Shown here in pieces: positions 25,819 through 32,840 of a stretch of DNA of 41,626 nt (within the stretch, counting starts at the first letter, position 1; the number at the start of each line of letters is the position of its first letter). The stretch is from an uncultured Clostridia bacterium (GTDB lineage: Bacteria; Bacillota; Clostridia; Oscillospirales; Acutalibacteraceae). The translations under genes were made by a program, and so were the position numbers. The stretch covers positions 1 through 41,626 of the forward strand of contig CANQEU010000018.1 in NCBI GenBank assembly GCA_947595635.1. The letters are read 5' to 3'. The notes under the pieces were generated by a model, which was given only the letters and a program-made list of their open reading frames with translations, did not search any database and was not told the DNA's origin.

Positions 25819-26739
25819 ATGGAAGAAAACGAAAAAAACAAAAGAAATACAAAGATTATAATAATGTACTCTCTTGTTGCGGTTCTTTTTGTAATCGCCG
25901 TGGTATTGCTTGTGCTGTGCTTTGCACTGCAAAATCAAAATGACGACGGCGCCGTTACTGCTATGAAGCCGATTACGGAAACCGCCGCGTCCGAAACCGC
26001 AGCAACAGAAAAGACAGAAAAGGAAACAGGCTCTAAAGAACAAACGCGGCCCGTTAATGAAAAAAGCACTGAGGAGGTAGTGCAGGCGACGGAGGGAGAT
26101 ACCTTGCCGTCGGATGAATTTGAAACGGAGTCTGCCAAAAGCGTGCCTGATGCACTTTCCAATGCTCTTTTAACGGCAGGATACAGCGTAAACGATATAT
26201 CCGCAAAACAGCTTATAGTTGTTGAATCAAGCGGAAACAACGCTTCGGTGTCTATGTATGAAAATCAGGGCGGCGAATGGCTTGATACAGGGCTTACCTG
26301 CTACGGCTTTGTCGGAATAAACGGGGTAGATAATAAATCGACCGAGGGCGATTATAAAACTCCGTTTGGGCTTTTCCCGGTTGGGGATATGTTCTATATA
26401 GACTCAAAACCGCAGTCGGGTCTCACCTCGTTTCAGGTGACCGGCGACACATATTGGGTAGACGACCCGAATTCCAAATATTATAATCAGCGTGTAGAAG
26501 GTACCGACGATATGGACTGGAACAGCGCCGAGCATATGATAAGCTATTACGACAGCTATAAATACGGATTTGTAATAGATTACAATTCAAATCCGATAAT
26601 TCCGGGAAAGGGCTCGGCAATATTTTTCCATGTCGGCGCTTCTCCGACGGCAGGCTGTGTAGCGGTATCTGAGGATAATGTGCTTGCTTATTTAAGCAGA
26701 CTTGACAGTGCGATGAATCCTTATATTTTGATAATATAA
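25819..26739 (+). CDS. Membrane-anchored YkuD-like L,D-transpeptidase
   Basis: A 306-residue protein with an N-terminal membrane anchor (about residues 13-37), a Thr/Glu-rich linker to about 100, and a C-terminal extracytoplasmic catalytic domain. Blocks GDYKTPFGLFPVG, WVDDPNSKYYNQRV, WNSAEHM and KGSAIFFHVGASPTAGCVAVS match the YkuD-type (COG3786) L,D-transpeptidase family; the last contains the presumed catalytic His and Cys. The enzyme would form 3-3 peptidoglycan cross-links or process spore or vegetative wall. It lies 11 nt after the zinc-ribbon paralog and is very probably in the same transcript. The ribosome binding site is weak (GGTGA). Confidence 0.82.
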   Translation: MEENEKNKRNTKIIIMYSLVAVLFVIAVVLLVLCFALQNQNDDGAVTAMKPITETAASETAATEKTEKETGSKEQTRPVNEKSTEEVVQATEGDTLPSDEFETESAKSVPDALSNALLTAGYSVNDISAKQLIVVESSGNNASVSMYENQGGEWLDTGLTCYGFVGINGVDNKSTEGDYKTPFGLFPVGDMFYIDSKPQSGLTSFQVTGDTYWVDDPNSKYYNQRVEGTDDMDWNSAEHMISYYDSYKYGFVIDYNSNPIIPGKGSAIFFHVGASPTAGCVAVSEDNVLAYLSRLDSAMNPYILII

Positions 26740-26875
26740 CCGCTCTGAAATTTAAATTTTTTGAAATCTATTGCAGATTTCGGCACGAATTTAAGCTAAA
26801 TAATTTTTGTGCGTACAATTTAAGATTTTAGATAATATAAAGTAAAAAACGTGTATAAAGCGTATATAAAAACAC

Positions 26876-26907
26876 AAAAACCGCCTATAATGGCGGTTTT
26901 TATGCTT
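26876..26907 (-). terminator. Terminator of the tRNA cluster
   Basis: AAAAACCGCC (26876-26885) pairs with GGCGGTTTTT (26892-26901). Read on the minus strand it ends in a T-run, closing the tRNA-Ser(CGA) transcript; it can also stop plus-strand transcription from the transpeptidase genes. Confidence 0.85.
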
Positions 26908-26908
26908 T

Positions 26909-27002
26909 TGGCGGAGATGGAGAGATTTGAACTCTCGCGCCGAGTAACGCCCGGCCTACCGCATTTCGAGTGCGGACCCTTCAGCCACTTGGGTACATCT
27001 CC
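26909..27002 (-). tRNA. tRNA-Ser (anticodon CGA)
   Basis: A 94-nt class II tRNA. Acceptor GGAGATG pairs with CATCTCC, discriminator G and CCA encoded. Anticodon loop CTCGAAA gives CGA, and a long variable arm is present. Confidence 0.95.
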
Positions 27003-27004
27003 AT

Positions 27005-27081
27005 TGGCGTTCCCGAGGTGATTCGAACACCCGACCTACCGCTTAGGAGGCGGTCGCTCTATCCGGCTGAGCTACGGAAAC
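27005..27081 (-). tRNA. tRNA-Arg (anticodon CCT)
   Basis: A 77-nt cloverleaf with acceptor GTTTCCG/CGGGAAC, anticodon arm ACCGC-CTCCTAA-GCGGT giving CCT, and encoded CCA. Two bases separate it from tRNA-Ser(CGA). Confidence 0.95.
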
Positions 27082-27097
27082 ACAGTTAATTATTACG

Positions 27098-27129
27098 AAA
27101 AAAGCACTTGCCAAGGCAAGTGCTTTTTT
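27098..27129 (-). terminator. Terminator inside the tRNA cluster
   Basis: A 15-bp perfect stem, 27098-27112 with 27115-27129, has A and T runs at its ends and a 2-nt loop. It lies 2 nt after the 3' end of tRNA-Ser(GCT) and 16 nt before tRNA-Arg. Confidence 0.85.
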
Positions 27130-27131
27130 CT

Positions 27132-27221
27132 TGGCGGAGGACAAGGGATTTGAACCCTCGCGCCGGTTACCCGACCTACTCCCTTAGCAGGGGAGCCTCT
27201 TCACCACTTGAGTAATCCTCC
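27132..27221 (-). tRNA. tRNA-Ser (anticodon GCT)
   Basis: A 90-nt class II tRNA with acceptor GGAGGAT/GTCCTCC, anticodon arm CTCCC-CTGCTAA-GGGAG giving GCT, and encoded CCA. Confidence 0.95.
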
Positions 27222-27251
27222 GTATGGCAAAAATAAGATTATAAAAATAAT

Positions 27252-27340
27252 TGGCGGAGGGGAAGGGATTCGAACCCTTGGTTCCTTTCGGAATCACTAG
27301 TTTTCAAGACTAGCTCCTTAAACCGCTCGGACACCCCTCC
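27252..27340 (-). tRNA. tRNA-Ser (anticodon TGA)
   Basis: An 89-nt class II tRNA with acceptor GGAGGGG/CCCCTCC, anticodon arm CTAGT-CTTGAAA-ACTAG giving TGA, and encoded CCA. It is the first tRNA of the minus-strand cluster. The 260 nt from here to spoIIIAA hold a small GGCGC-AAA-GCGCC hairpin with TTTT at 27432-27448 and the promoter below. Confidence 0.95.
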
Positions 27341-27544
27341 GTGCAGTCAGCTAAATTATAATATCACATTGCAGGTGATTAGTCAAGTAATTTTGCCAAA
27401 AAATTATTCTCGTTAGCAAAAATCAAAGTGGGGCGCAAAGCGCCTTTTATAACACGCCTGAATATTCTCACTCCCTCTTATCATCATACCGAATTAAATA
27501 AATATAACTCTCGAACCTGCTTTCAAATCTTCTGCTTCTGCTTA

Positions 27545-27573
27545 TCATATTTCCGTAAACTCGTCCATATAAT
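27545..27573 (+). promoter_or_regulatory. Sigma-E-type promoter for the spoIIIA operon
   Basis: TCATATT (27545-27551), 14 nt, and CATATAAT (27566-27573) closely resemble the B. subtilis sigma-E pattern (-35 KMATATT, -10 CATACAHT). It lies about 30 nt before spoIIIAA, which is transcribed by sigma-E in the mother cell of B. subtilis. Confidence 0.7.
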
Positions 27574-27604
27574 TAAATGAATACAGACCGAAAGGATGAT
27601 AAAA

Positions 27605-28648
27605 ATGACAGGAAGCGGTAATCTTGAGGGCAGATTTAACACTGCCGCGTCAGCACTCGGAAAGCGCTTGTATGAGCGCCTTGCGCCGATAAGCGGTGAT
27701 GTTAAGAGAACCGTATGTGAGATAAGACTGAGGGTGAACAGACCCGTTATGCTTTACACCGCCGAAGGACAGCTTTTTTTAACGTCGGACTCAAGAGCGG
27801 TAAAAGATATGATTCCCGGGAAGATGCTTGTTACTTCCCAAAAGGATATTTTTGAATGCTTCAACAGCCTTTGCTGTTACTCGGTTTACAGCAGGCAAAA
27901 CGAGATAAAGCAGGGCTTTATAACACTAAAGGGCGGTCACAGAGCCGGACTTTGCGCGACAGCAGTATATAAAAACGGAGAAGTTTACAGCCTGCGTGAT
28001 ATTTCAGGCATAAATGTGCGAATTGCCCGTGAAATATTCGGCTGCGCCGACAGATTGATGGAGTACATAAACAGATACGACTGCGGTATGCTCATCTGCG
28101 GCCCACCGCTTTGCGGAAAAACAACGCTTTTAAGAGATACAGCAAGACAGCTTTCAACCTCCGGCGGAAAGAAAACCGTAATAATTGACGAAAGGGGAGA
28201 GATTGCCGGAAGCTATTGCGGCATTCAAGGAAACGACATTGGACTTTGCGATGTGCTTAACGGATTTTCAAAGACAGACGGAATAATGCAGGCCGTAAGA
28301 TGTCTTTCGCCCGATTATATAATCTGCGACGAGGTCGGCTCGTCAAGAGAGGCTGAGCTGCTTGAACAAAGCCTTAACGCGGGCGTCAAGGTAATAGCCT
28401 CAATCCACGCATCAAACAGAGAGGAGCTTTTAAAAAAGCCGCAGGGCGCCGCGCTTATAAGGAGCGGAGCGTTTGGCAGAGTGGTATTCCTACACGACAG
28501 AAAAGCTCCTGGTGAAATAAAGGAAATAGTAAAGGGAGAGGAGCTGCTTTATGCTCAAGGCGGCAGGAATAATTATGATAATTATCGCCGGCACGTTGTC
28601 GGGAGCAATGATTTCTCAAAGAACAACAAACAGAATAATATTTTTTGA
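27605..28648 (+). CDS. spoIIIAA: Stage III sporulation protein AA, ATPase
   Basis: A 347-residue secretion-type ATPase, first protein of the SpoIIIA-SpoIIQ feeding-tube complex that links mother cell and forespore. Walker A is CGPPLCGKTTLLRD, the Walker B region is PDYIICDEVGS, and KTVIIDERGEIAGS and SIHASNREELLKKP are family blocks. The ATG at 27605 is chosen because GAAAGGA lies about 8 nt upstream; an ATG at 27596 overlaps it. The homologous part ends near EIVKGEELLYA. The frame then continues about 30 codons into spoIIIAB, making the protein longer than the roughly 307-residue B. subtilis form and giving a 98-nt overlap with the next gene. Confidence 0.93.
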   Translation: MTGSGNLEGRFNTAASALGKRLYERLAPISGDVKRTVCEIRLRVNRPVMLYTAEGQLFLTSDSRAVKDMIPGKMLVTSQKDIFECFNSLCCYSVYSRQNEIKQGFITLKGGHRAGLCATAVYKNGEVYSLRDISGINVRIAREIFGCADRLMEYINRYDCGMLICGPPLCGKTTLLRDTARQLSTSGGKKTVIIDERGEIAGSYCGIQGNDIGLCDVLNGFSKTDGIMQAVRCLSPDYIICDEVGSSREAELLEQSLNAGVKVIASIHASNREELLKKPQGAALIRSGAFGRVVFLHDRKAPGEIKEIVKGEELLYAQGGRNNYDNYRRHVVGSNDFSKNNKQNNIF

Positions 28649-29048
28649 GCGCCTGCTTTTGTTTCTTACCACTGTGCGCGATAGGCTCAGTTACACTATG
28701 GACGACGCTTCTCAGATATTAAAGAGCGATGAAAAAATGCTGTCCGGTATGCTTGAGGTTATGAGAGAAAGCACACCGAGGCTCGGCGCAAAGGAAGCGG
28801 CAAAAATGGCTGTGGGCTCAATTCCGAGGTCATACGGACTCAAGCTTGAGGACAAAAAGACGGTTTATGATTTTTTATCGGGCTTCGGCAGCTTCGACTG
28901 CGACGGCGAGATTTCTCACTGTGAGTTGTATATATCTGTTGTAAACCGAATTTTATCGAGTCAGAGAGAAGAGGCCGCAAAAAAATCAAGGCTGTATAAG
29001 CTGCTCGGAACCTTTTCCGGCATAGGCGCGGGATTGTTTTTCTTGTAA
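28551..29048 (+). CDS. spoIIIAB: Stage III sporulation protein AB
   Basis: A 165-residue protein with membrane segments at each end (about residues 1-20 and 150-165) and a helical middle, related to type II secretion GspF-like proteins. It is part of the SpoIIIA channel in the mother-cell membrane. GGAGAGGAG lies about 8 nt before the ATG. The C-terminal LLGTFSGIGAGLFFL is typical. Its first 98 bases overlap the 3' end of spoIIIAA in another frame. Confidence 0.92.
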   Translation: MLKAAGIIMIIIAGTLSGAMISQRTTNRIIFFERLLLFLTTVRDRLSYTMDDASQILKSDEKMLSGMLEVMRESTPRLGAKEAAKMAVGSIPRSYGLKLEDKKTVYDFLSGFGSFDCDGEISHCELYISVVNRILSSQREEAAKKSRLYKLLGTFSGIGAGLFFL

Positions 29049-29061
29049 AGGATGAAATAAA

Positions 29062-29256
29062 ATGAATGTTGATTTGATATTTAGAATAGCCGCGATAGGC
29101 ATTATTGTTGCTGTGCTTAATCAGGTTCTGATAAGATCCGGCAGAGAGGAACAGGCAATGATGACTACGCTTGCCGGACTTATTGTTGTATTGCTTATGA
29201 TAGTTTATGAAATAAGCGGCTTGTTCAATACCATTAAGACGCTGTTTGGGCTTTGA
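29062..29256 (+). CDS. spoIIIAC: Stage III sporulation protein AC
   Basis: A 64-residue protein with two membrane segments and the RSGREEQAMMTTLAGLIVV block typical of SpoIIIAC. It is a small membrane component of the SpoIIIA complex. AAGGATG lies before the ATG at a normal distance. Its stop is 1 nt before the spoIIIAD start. Confidence 0.93.
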   Translation: MNVDLIFRIAAIGIIVAVLNQVLIRSGREEQAMMTTLAGLIVVLLMIVYEISGLFNTIKTLFGL

Positions 29257-29257
29257 T

Positions 29258-29647
29258 ATGGATATTTTTATTATATGCGTTGTTGCCGTTACTGCGGCTG
29301 TGTTTGCGGTGCTGCTTAAAAAATATAATCCTGAAATGGCTCTGCTTACGGCAACCGTCACCGGCGTTATAATTTTTGCGGCAGTGCTTTCATCCATATC
29401 TCCGGCAATATCTCTGCTAAAAAGGCTCTCCTCGCTTACCGGCGCGGCAGGAAAAAACATAGGAATACTTTTAAAGTCAATCGGCGTTTGCTATATCTGC
29501 CGATTCAGCGCCGATTCATGTCGCGATTCAGGTCAAAGCGCCTTGGCAGGTAAAATAGAGCTTGCCGGCAGAGTGGCGGTAGTTTTGCTTTGCCTGCCGG
29601 TTTTGGAGGAAATTATAAATTCCGCGATAAAAATAACGGGCGGATAG
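29258..29647 (+). CDS. spoIIIAD: Stage III sporulation protein AD
   Basis: A 129-residue membrane protein with blocks KSIGVCYICRFSADSCRDSGQSALAGKIELAGRVAVV, closely matching SpoIIIAD of B. subtilis in layout and length. The ATG at 29258 is chosen because it begins where homologs do; the upstream TTG at 29246 overlaps spoIIIAC. There is no clear ribosome binding site, so translation probably depends on coupling to spoIIIAC. Confidence 0.93.
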   Translation: MDIFIICVVAVTAAVFAVLLKKYNPEMALLTATVTGVIIFAAVLSSISPAISLLKRLSSLTGAAGKNIGILLKSIGVCYICRFSADSCRDSGQSALAGKIELAGRVAVVLLCLPVLEEIINSAIKITGG

Positions 29648-29658
29648 CGGTGTTTAAA

Positions 29659-30807
29659 ATGAAAAGAATTTTAACGGCGGCTTTTGTCATTGTAATCTGC
29701 ATTTTGTCTGTATCTCCGGCAAAGGCTGCGGACGATGAAGCGAAAATAATAGATGAATATTATCAATCGGAATTGGAAAAAAGCGGCGCTCAGGAGCTTT
29801 ATTACTCTCTGTCCGACAGCGCAAAGGAAAGTCTTAATAATTTGGGCGTCAATTTTCCTGACTGGAAACAGCTAAACAGCTTAAGCTTAGGCGCGTTGAC
29901 CGCCGAAATATTAAATATTACGGGAGAATCCGCAACTCAGCCGCTTGCCTGTATGATGACTTTGATAGGAATAATAATTTTCTGCGCCCTTGCCGATTGT
30001 ATGAAAAATAATTCGGACTCATCACCCCTTGACGGCACGGTAGCGGTAATAACGGCATTGTGTCTGAGCTCCGTAATAGTTTTCCCTGTAGCCGCTACGC
30101 TTGATGAGGGAATAGCGGCAATAAAAAACGGAGCGGGCTTTATGCTTATGTATATTCCGATAATGGCAGGAGTGCTTGTTGCCTCCGGAAACGCCGTTAC
30201 GGGCGCGTCGTATTACAGCACCGTTATGCTGTCGGGAGAGATAATCTCGCAGATAGGGCAGAGGCTTTTGTCGCCGGTGCTTAATATGCTGCTCGGCATA
30301 ACGGTAATATCCTCTTTATGCGAAAAAATAAAGCTAAACGGGATAATAGGCTTCGTCCATTCCGCATTTAAGTGGATAATATCCTTTATGATGTCGTTGT
30401 TTGTGTCTGTGCTTTCGTTCCACAGCTTTATAGGCACTGCGGCGGATAACGCCGGAATAAAGGCGGCAAAATTTGCAATAAGCTCTTTTGTTCCGGTTGT
30501 CGGCGGAGCTTTAAGCGACGCTTTTTTGACGGTTCAAAGCAGTCTTAAGCTGCTTAAATCGGGCGTTGGTGTTTTTGCGATAATTGGTACCGCGGCGTTG
30601 TATCTTCCGGCGATAATAAAGTGCATAATATGGCTTTTAACGATAAGCGCAGGACTTGCAGTCGCAGAGATATTTTCGCTCGGCGTTCCCTGCTCGCTTT
30701 TACAGGGCGTTAAAAAGGTGGTAACGCTTATGCTTGTTTTGCTTTTGTGCTGTATGACGGTGGTAATAATTTCAACGGCGGTTTTGCTTATAATGGGAGG
30801 TTCGTAA
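29659..30807 (+). CDS. spoIIIAE: Stage III sporulation protein AE
   Basis: A 382-residue protein with a signal peptide (cleavage expected after SPAKA, near residue 23) and about seven membrane segments from residue 100 onward. SpoIIIAE is the largest membrane subunit of the SpoIIIA complex and is permease-like. The ATG at 29659 is chosen because it precedes the signal peptide directly; the reading frame extends back into spoIIIAD without a ribosome binding site. spoIIIAF starts 1 nt after the stop codon. Confidence 0.93.
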   Translation: MKRILTAAFVIVICILSVSPAKAADDEAKIIDEYYQSELEKSGAQELYYSLSDSAKESLNNLGVNFPDWKQLNSLSLGALTAEILNITGESATQPLACMMTLIGIIIFCALADCMKNNSDSSPLDGTVAVITALCLSSVIVFPVAATLDEGIAAIKNGAGFMLMYIPIMAGVLVASGNAVTGASYYSTVMLSGEIISQIGQRLLSPVLNMLLGITVISSLCEKIKLNGIIGFVHSAFKWIISFMMSLFVSVLSFHSFIGTAADNAGIKAAKFAISSFVPVVGGALSDAFLTVQSSLKLLKSGVGVFAIIGTAALYLPAIIKCIIWLLTISAGLAVAEIFSLGVPCSLLQGVKKVVTLMLVLLLCCMTVVIISTAVLLIMGGS

Positions 30808-30808
30808 A

Positions 30809-31306
30809 ATGTCAGATGTAATAGCATGGGCTTGCACGGTCTGTGCAGGGGCGGCTGTCTGCCTGATATGCGAGATGCTTTTGCCCAAGGACAGAATATC
30901 AAAAATAGTAAGGTTTGCGGTGGGAGTATTTATGGTGGGCGTAATAATAATTCCGCTTGGAGGAATAGTCAATTCCGTCGCCGGTGAAATAGACGCGGTG
31001 AAAGTACCGCAGAGCGCAGATATAGACGAGCTTGAACAGCAGGTACAGCTTGACAGCACGCAGCTTGCGAAAAGGAATGTGGAGCAGCTTGTTGAAAGGC
31101 AGCTTAGCGATATGGGAATAAGCGCAGAAAAAATTGAAATAAACACAGATAGCGACAAATTAAGTGACATAACGGGTATAGAATCGGTAATATACATTAA
31201 TGAAAGGGACAGAGGGCAGTCGCTAAAAATTAAAAACAGGATAAAAGGTGATCTCGGCTTGGAATGCAAAATCATTGTGATCGGAGAGAGCAAGGATGAC
31301 AGATGA
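30809..31306 (+). CDS. spoIIIAF: Stage III sporulation protein AF
   Basis: A 165-residue protein with two N-terminal membrane segments (about residues 3-22 and 34-55) and a soluble ring-building-type domain. The CLICEMLLPKDRISKIVRFAVGVFMV block is typical for SpoIIIAF. GGGAGG lies 6-7 nt before the ATG. It overlaps spoIIIAG by 11 nt. Confidence 0.92.
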   Translation: MSDVIAWACTVCAGAAVCLICEMLLPKDRISKIVRFAVGVFMVGVIIIPLGGIVNSVAGEIDAVKVPQSADIDELEQQVQLDSTQLAKRNVEQLVERQLSDMGISAEKIEINTDSDKLSDITGIESVIYINERDRGQSLKIKNRIKGDLGLECKIIVIGESKDDR

Positions 31307-31880
31307 GAAGAAAAGCAGGATAAGCGGCAGGCTTTCGGGGCTTTTCAAGGACGAAAAAATAAAAAAGCTGATAATAGTCCTTGGAGCAGCCGGCATAGCA
31401 CTGATATTTATATCAAATTTTTTTGCTCACGGCAGCCGAGAGGATAATAGCAGCGAACAGTCAAATGTGCAGTCGGGTGTTGTAGCAGGGCTTTCGGAAT
31501 ATAAGGAATCGGTTGAAAAGAGCCTTCGCGATATAATATCAAAGATAGAGGGCGCAGGCAGAACCGAGGTGTTTTTGACTCTTGACAACGGAAACGAAAA
31601 TATATATGCCGTAAACCGAACGGAAAACAGCGAAGAAAAGGACGAAAATACCGATTCGAGCACGAAGTCGGAGTATTTCACGGTGAGAAATTCCGACGGC
31701 AGTGAGGACGGTATGCTGCTAAAAATACATCAGCCCGACGTCCGAGGAGTAGTTGTCGTATGCGACGGCGGCGATGAGGCAATAACAAAGGAGAGGGTGC
31801 TTGAGGCGGTTACAAAATCGCTTAACATATCATCAGCAAAGGTTTGCATAACAAAATTATCACAATTAACGGAGGAATGA
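31296..31880 (+). CDS. spoIIIAG: Stage III sporulation protein AG
   Basis: A 194-residue protein with one membrane segment (about residues 23-44) and an extracytoplasmic ring-forming domain. In B. subtilis SpoIIIAG builds a large ring in the space between mother cell and forespore. The domain starts at about YKESVEKSLRDIISKIEGAGRTEVFLTL and ends with VRGVVVVCDGGDEAITKERVLEAVTKSL. A charged insert of about 25 residues separates two beta strands. It overlaps spoIIIAH in reading by 4 nt at its stop. Confidence 0.93.
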   Translation: MTDEKKSRISGRLSGLFKDEKIKKLIIVLGAAGIALIFISNFFAHGSREDNSSEQSNVQSGVVAGLSEYKESVEKSLRDIISKIEGAGRTEVFLTLDNGNENIYAVNRTENSEEKDENTDSSTKSEYFTVRNSDGSEDGMLLKIHQPDVRGVVVVCDGGDEAITKERVLEAVTKSLNISSAKVCITKLSQLTEE

Positions 31881-31882
31881 AA

Positions 31883-32455
31883 ATGAAAATAGGAAAAAGA
31901 CAAATAGTGCTGGCGTCGCTTGTATTGGCGCTTGGAGCGGCAGTATATCTGAACTGGCAGTTTTCTGACAATGACGCTCTTAAAACAAACGCGGACGGCG
32001 CGATAGGGCAGGCGCAGTTTGTGAGCAATCAAAGCGATGAAAGCGTAACAGGGGGCGAAAAGAGCGGCGCTAAAAGCGATAACAAAAGCGCAGACAGCGG
32101 CAAAGAGAGTGAGGAGTATTTCTCTCAGGTGAGAACAAGCCGCCAAAAGGCTCAGGACGAGGCTGTGGATATGGTCAAGGAGCTTGTTGAAAAAATACCT
32201 GAGGACGACAGCGCTAAGACAGAGGCTATTGAATCTGCTAAGGAGATAGCTGACATATATCAACAGCAAAGCAATATTGAGGGTCTGATAAAGGCAAAGG
32301 GATTTTCAGACTGCATCGCGTTTATACAAAACGGCGAATGCAGTATTGTGGTTAAAGAATCCGAGATGAAGGATGACTCAAACCTTGTCATAAAGGACAT
32401 TGTCAGTGGTCAGTCCGGCATAGAGCTTGACAGAATAAAAATAACAGGAGTATAA
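31883..32455 (+). CDS. spoIIIAH: Stage III sporulation protein AH
   Basis: A 190-residue protein with an N-terminal membrane segment (about residues 8-25), a Ser/Lys-rich linker and a C-terminal ring-building domain (about 75-190). In B. subtilis it binds SpoIIQ across the intermembrane space. The NWQFSDND motif after the membrane segment is common in SpoIIIAH. The ATG at 31883 is preferred because GGAGGA lies 6 nt upstream; the ATG at 31877 abuts that site. It is the last gene of the operon. Confidence 0.93.
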   Translation: MKIGKRQIVLASLVLALGAAVYLNWQFSDNDALKTNADGAIGQAQFVSNQSDESVTGGEKSGAKSDNKSADSGKESEEYFSQVRTSRQKAQDEAVDMVKELVEKIPEDDSAKTEAIESAKEIADIYQQQSNIEGLIKAKGFSDCIAFIQNGECSIVVKESEMKDDSNLVIKDIVSGQSGIELDRIKITGV

Positions 32456-32461
32456 ATAAAT

Positions 32462-32487
32462 GGCGGCGCAGCTAATGCTGCGCCGCC
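32462..32487 (+). terminator. GC-rich hairpin after spoIIIAH
   Basis: GGCGGCGCAGC (32462-32472) pairs with GCTGCGCCGCC (32477-32487) around a TAAT loop, 6 nt after the stop codon. No T-run follows on the plus strand, so it is an imperfect terminator or an RNA-stabilising end. Confidence 0.6.
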
Positions 32488-32585
32488 TGCACCTCATCAT
32501 TCTCGGACAAAGAATTTTTCTTAATTAAGCTTTTATGCCCGTAAAGCGGTTTAAAATAAAAATATTCTTTAAACGAGCAGGTGGG

Positions 32586-32671
32586 GGTTTTAAACGGGGG
32601 AGCGACAGCTCCCCCCGTTTAAAACCTAATTATAAAGCAGCAGCGTTACCGGCGCAAGTCGGTAATGCTGC
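32586..32671. repeat. Two large inverted repeats downstream of spoIIIAH
   Basis: An 18-bp hairpin with one bulge (32586-32603 with 32608-32626, rich in GGGGGAGC/GCTCCCCCC) is followed 13 nt later by a 12-bp hairpin (32640-32651 with 32660-32671). No gene overlaps them in the 385-nt gap between spoIIIAH and nadA. They may be a structured RNA or a degenerate mobile repeat. Confidence 0.65.
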
Positions 32672-32771
32672 GGTTAAAAGCAGTTTTTATTTATGTATCC
32701 CTTTTAAGTTAAAAAATAAAGCCTAATAAAACATAAAGAGATGTTTATAGGACAATTAAATATCCCTATAG

Positions 32772-32814
32772 AATAAAAAATAAACCGGTCTGCCGTTTCA
32801 CAGACCGGTTTATT
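32772..32814 (-). terminator. Terminator for nadA
   Basis: A 14-bp perfect stem, AATAAACCGGTCTG (32779-32792) with CAGACCGGTTTATT (32801-32814), is followed on the minus strand by a T-run (TTTTTTATTC). Confidence 0.88.
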
Positions 32815-32840
32815 GAACATTGTTTTATAAATCACAAAGG

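Noticed and set aside
32535..32726. A 63-codon plus-strand open frame downstream of spoIIIAH
   Set aside because: It runs straight through two inverted repeats and lacks a ribosome binding site, so the hairpins explain the sequence better.
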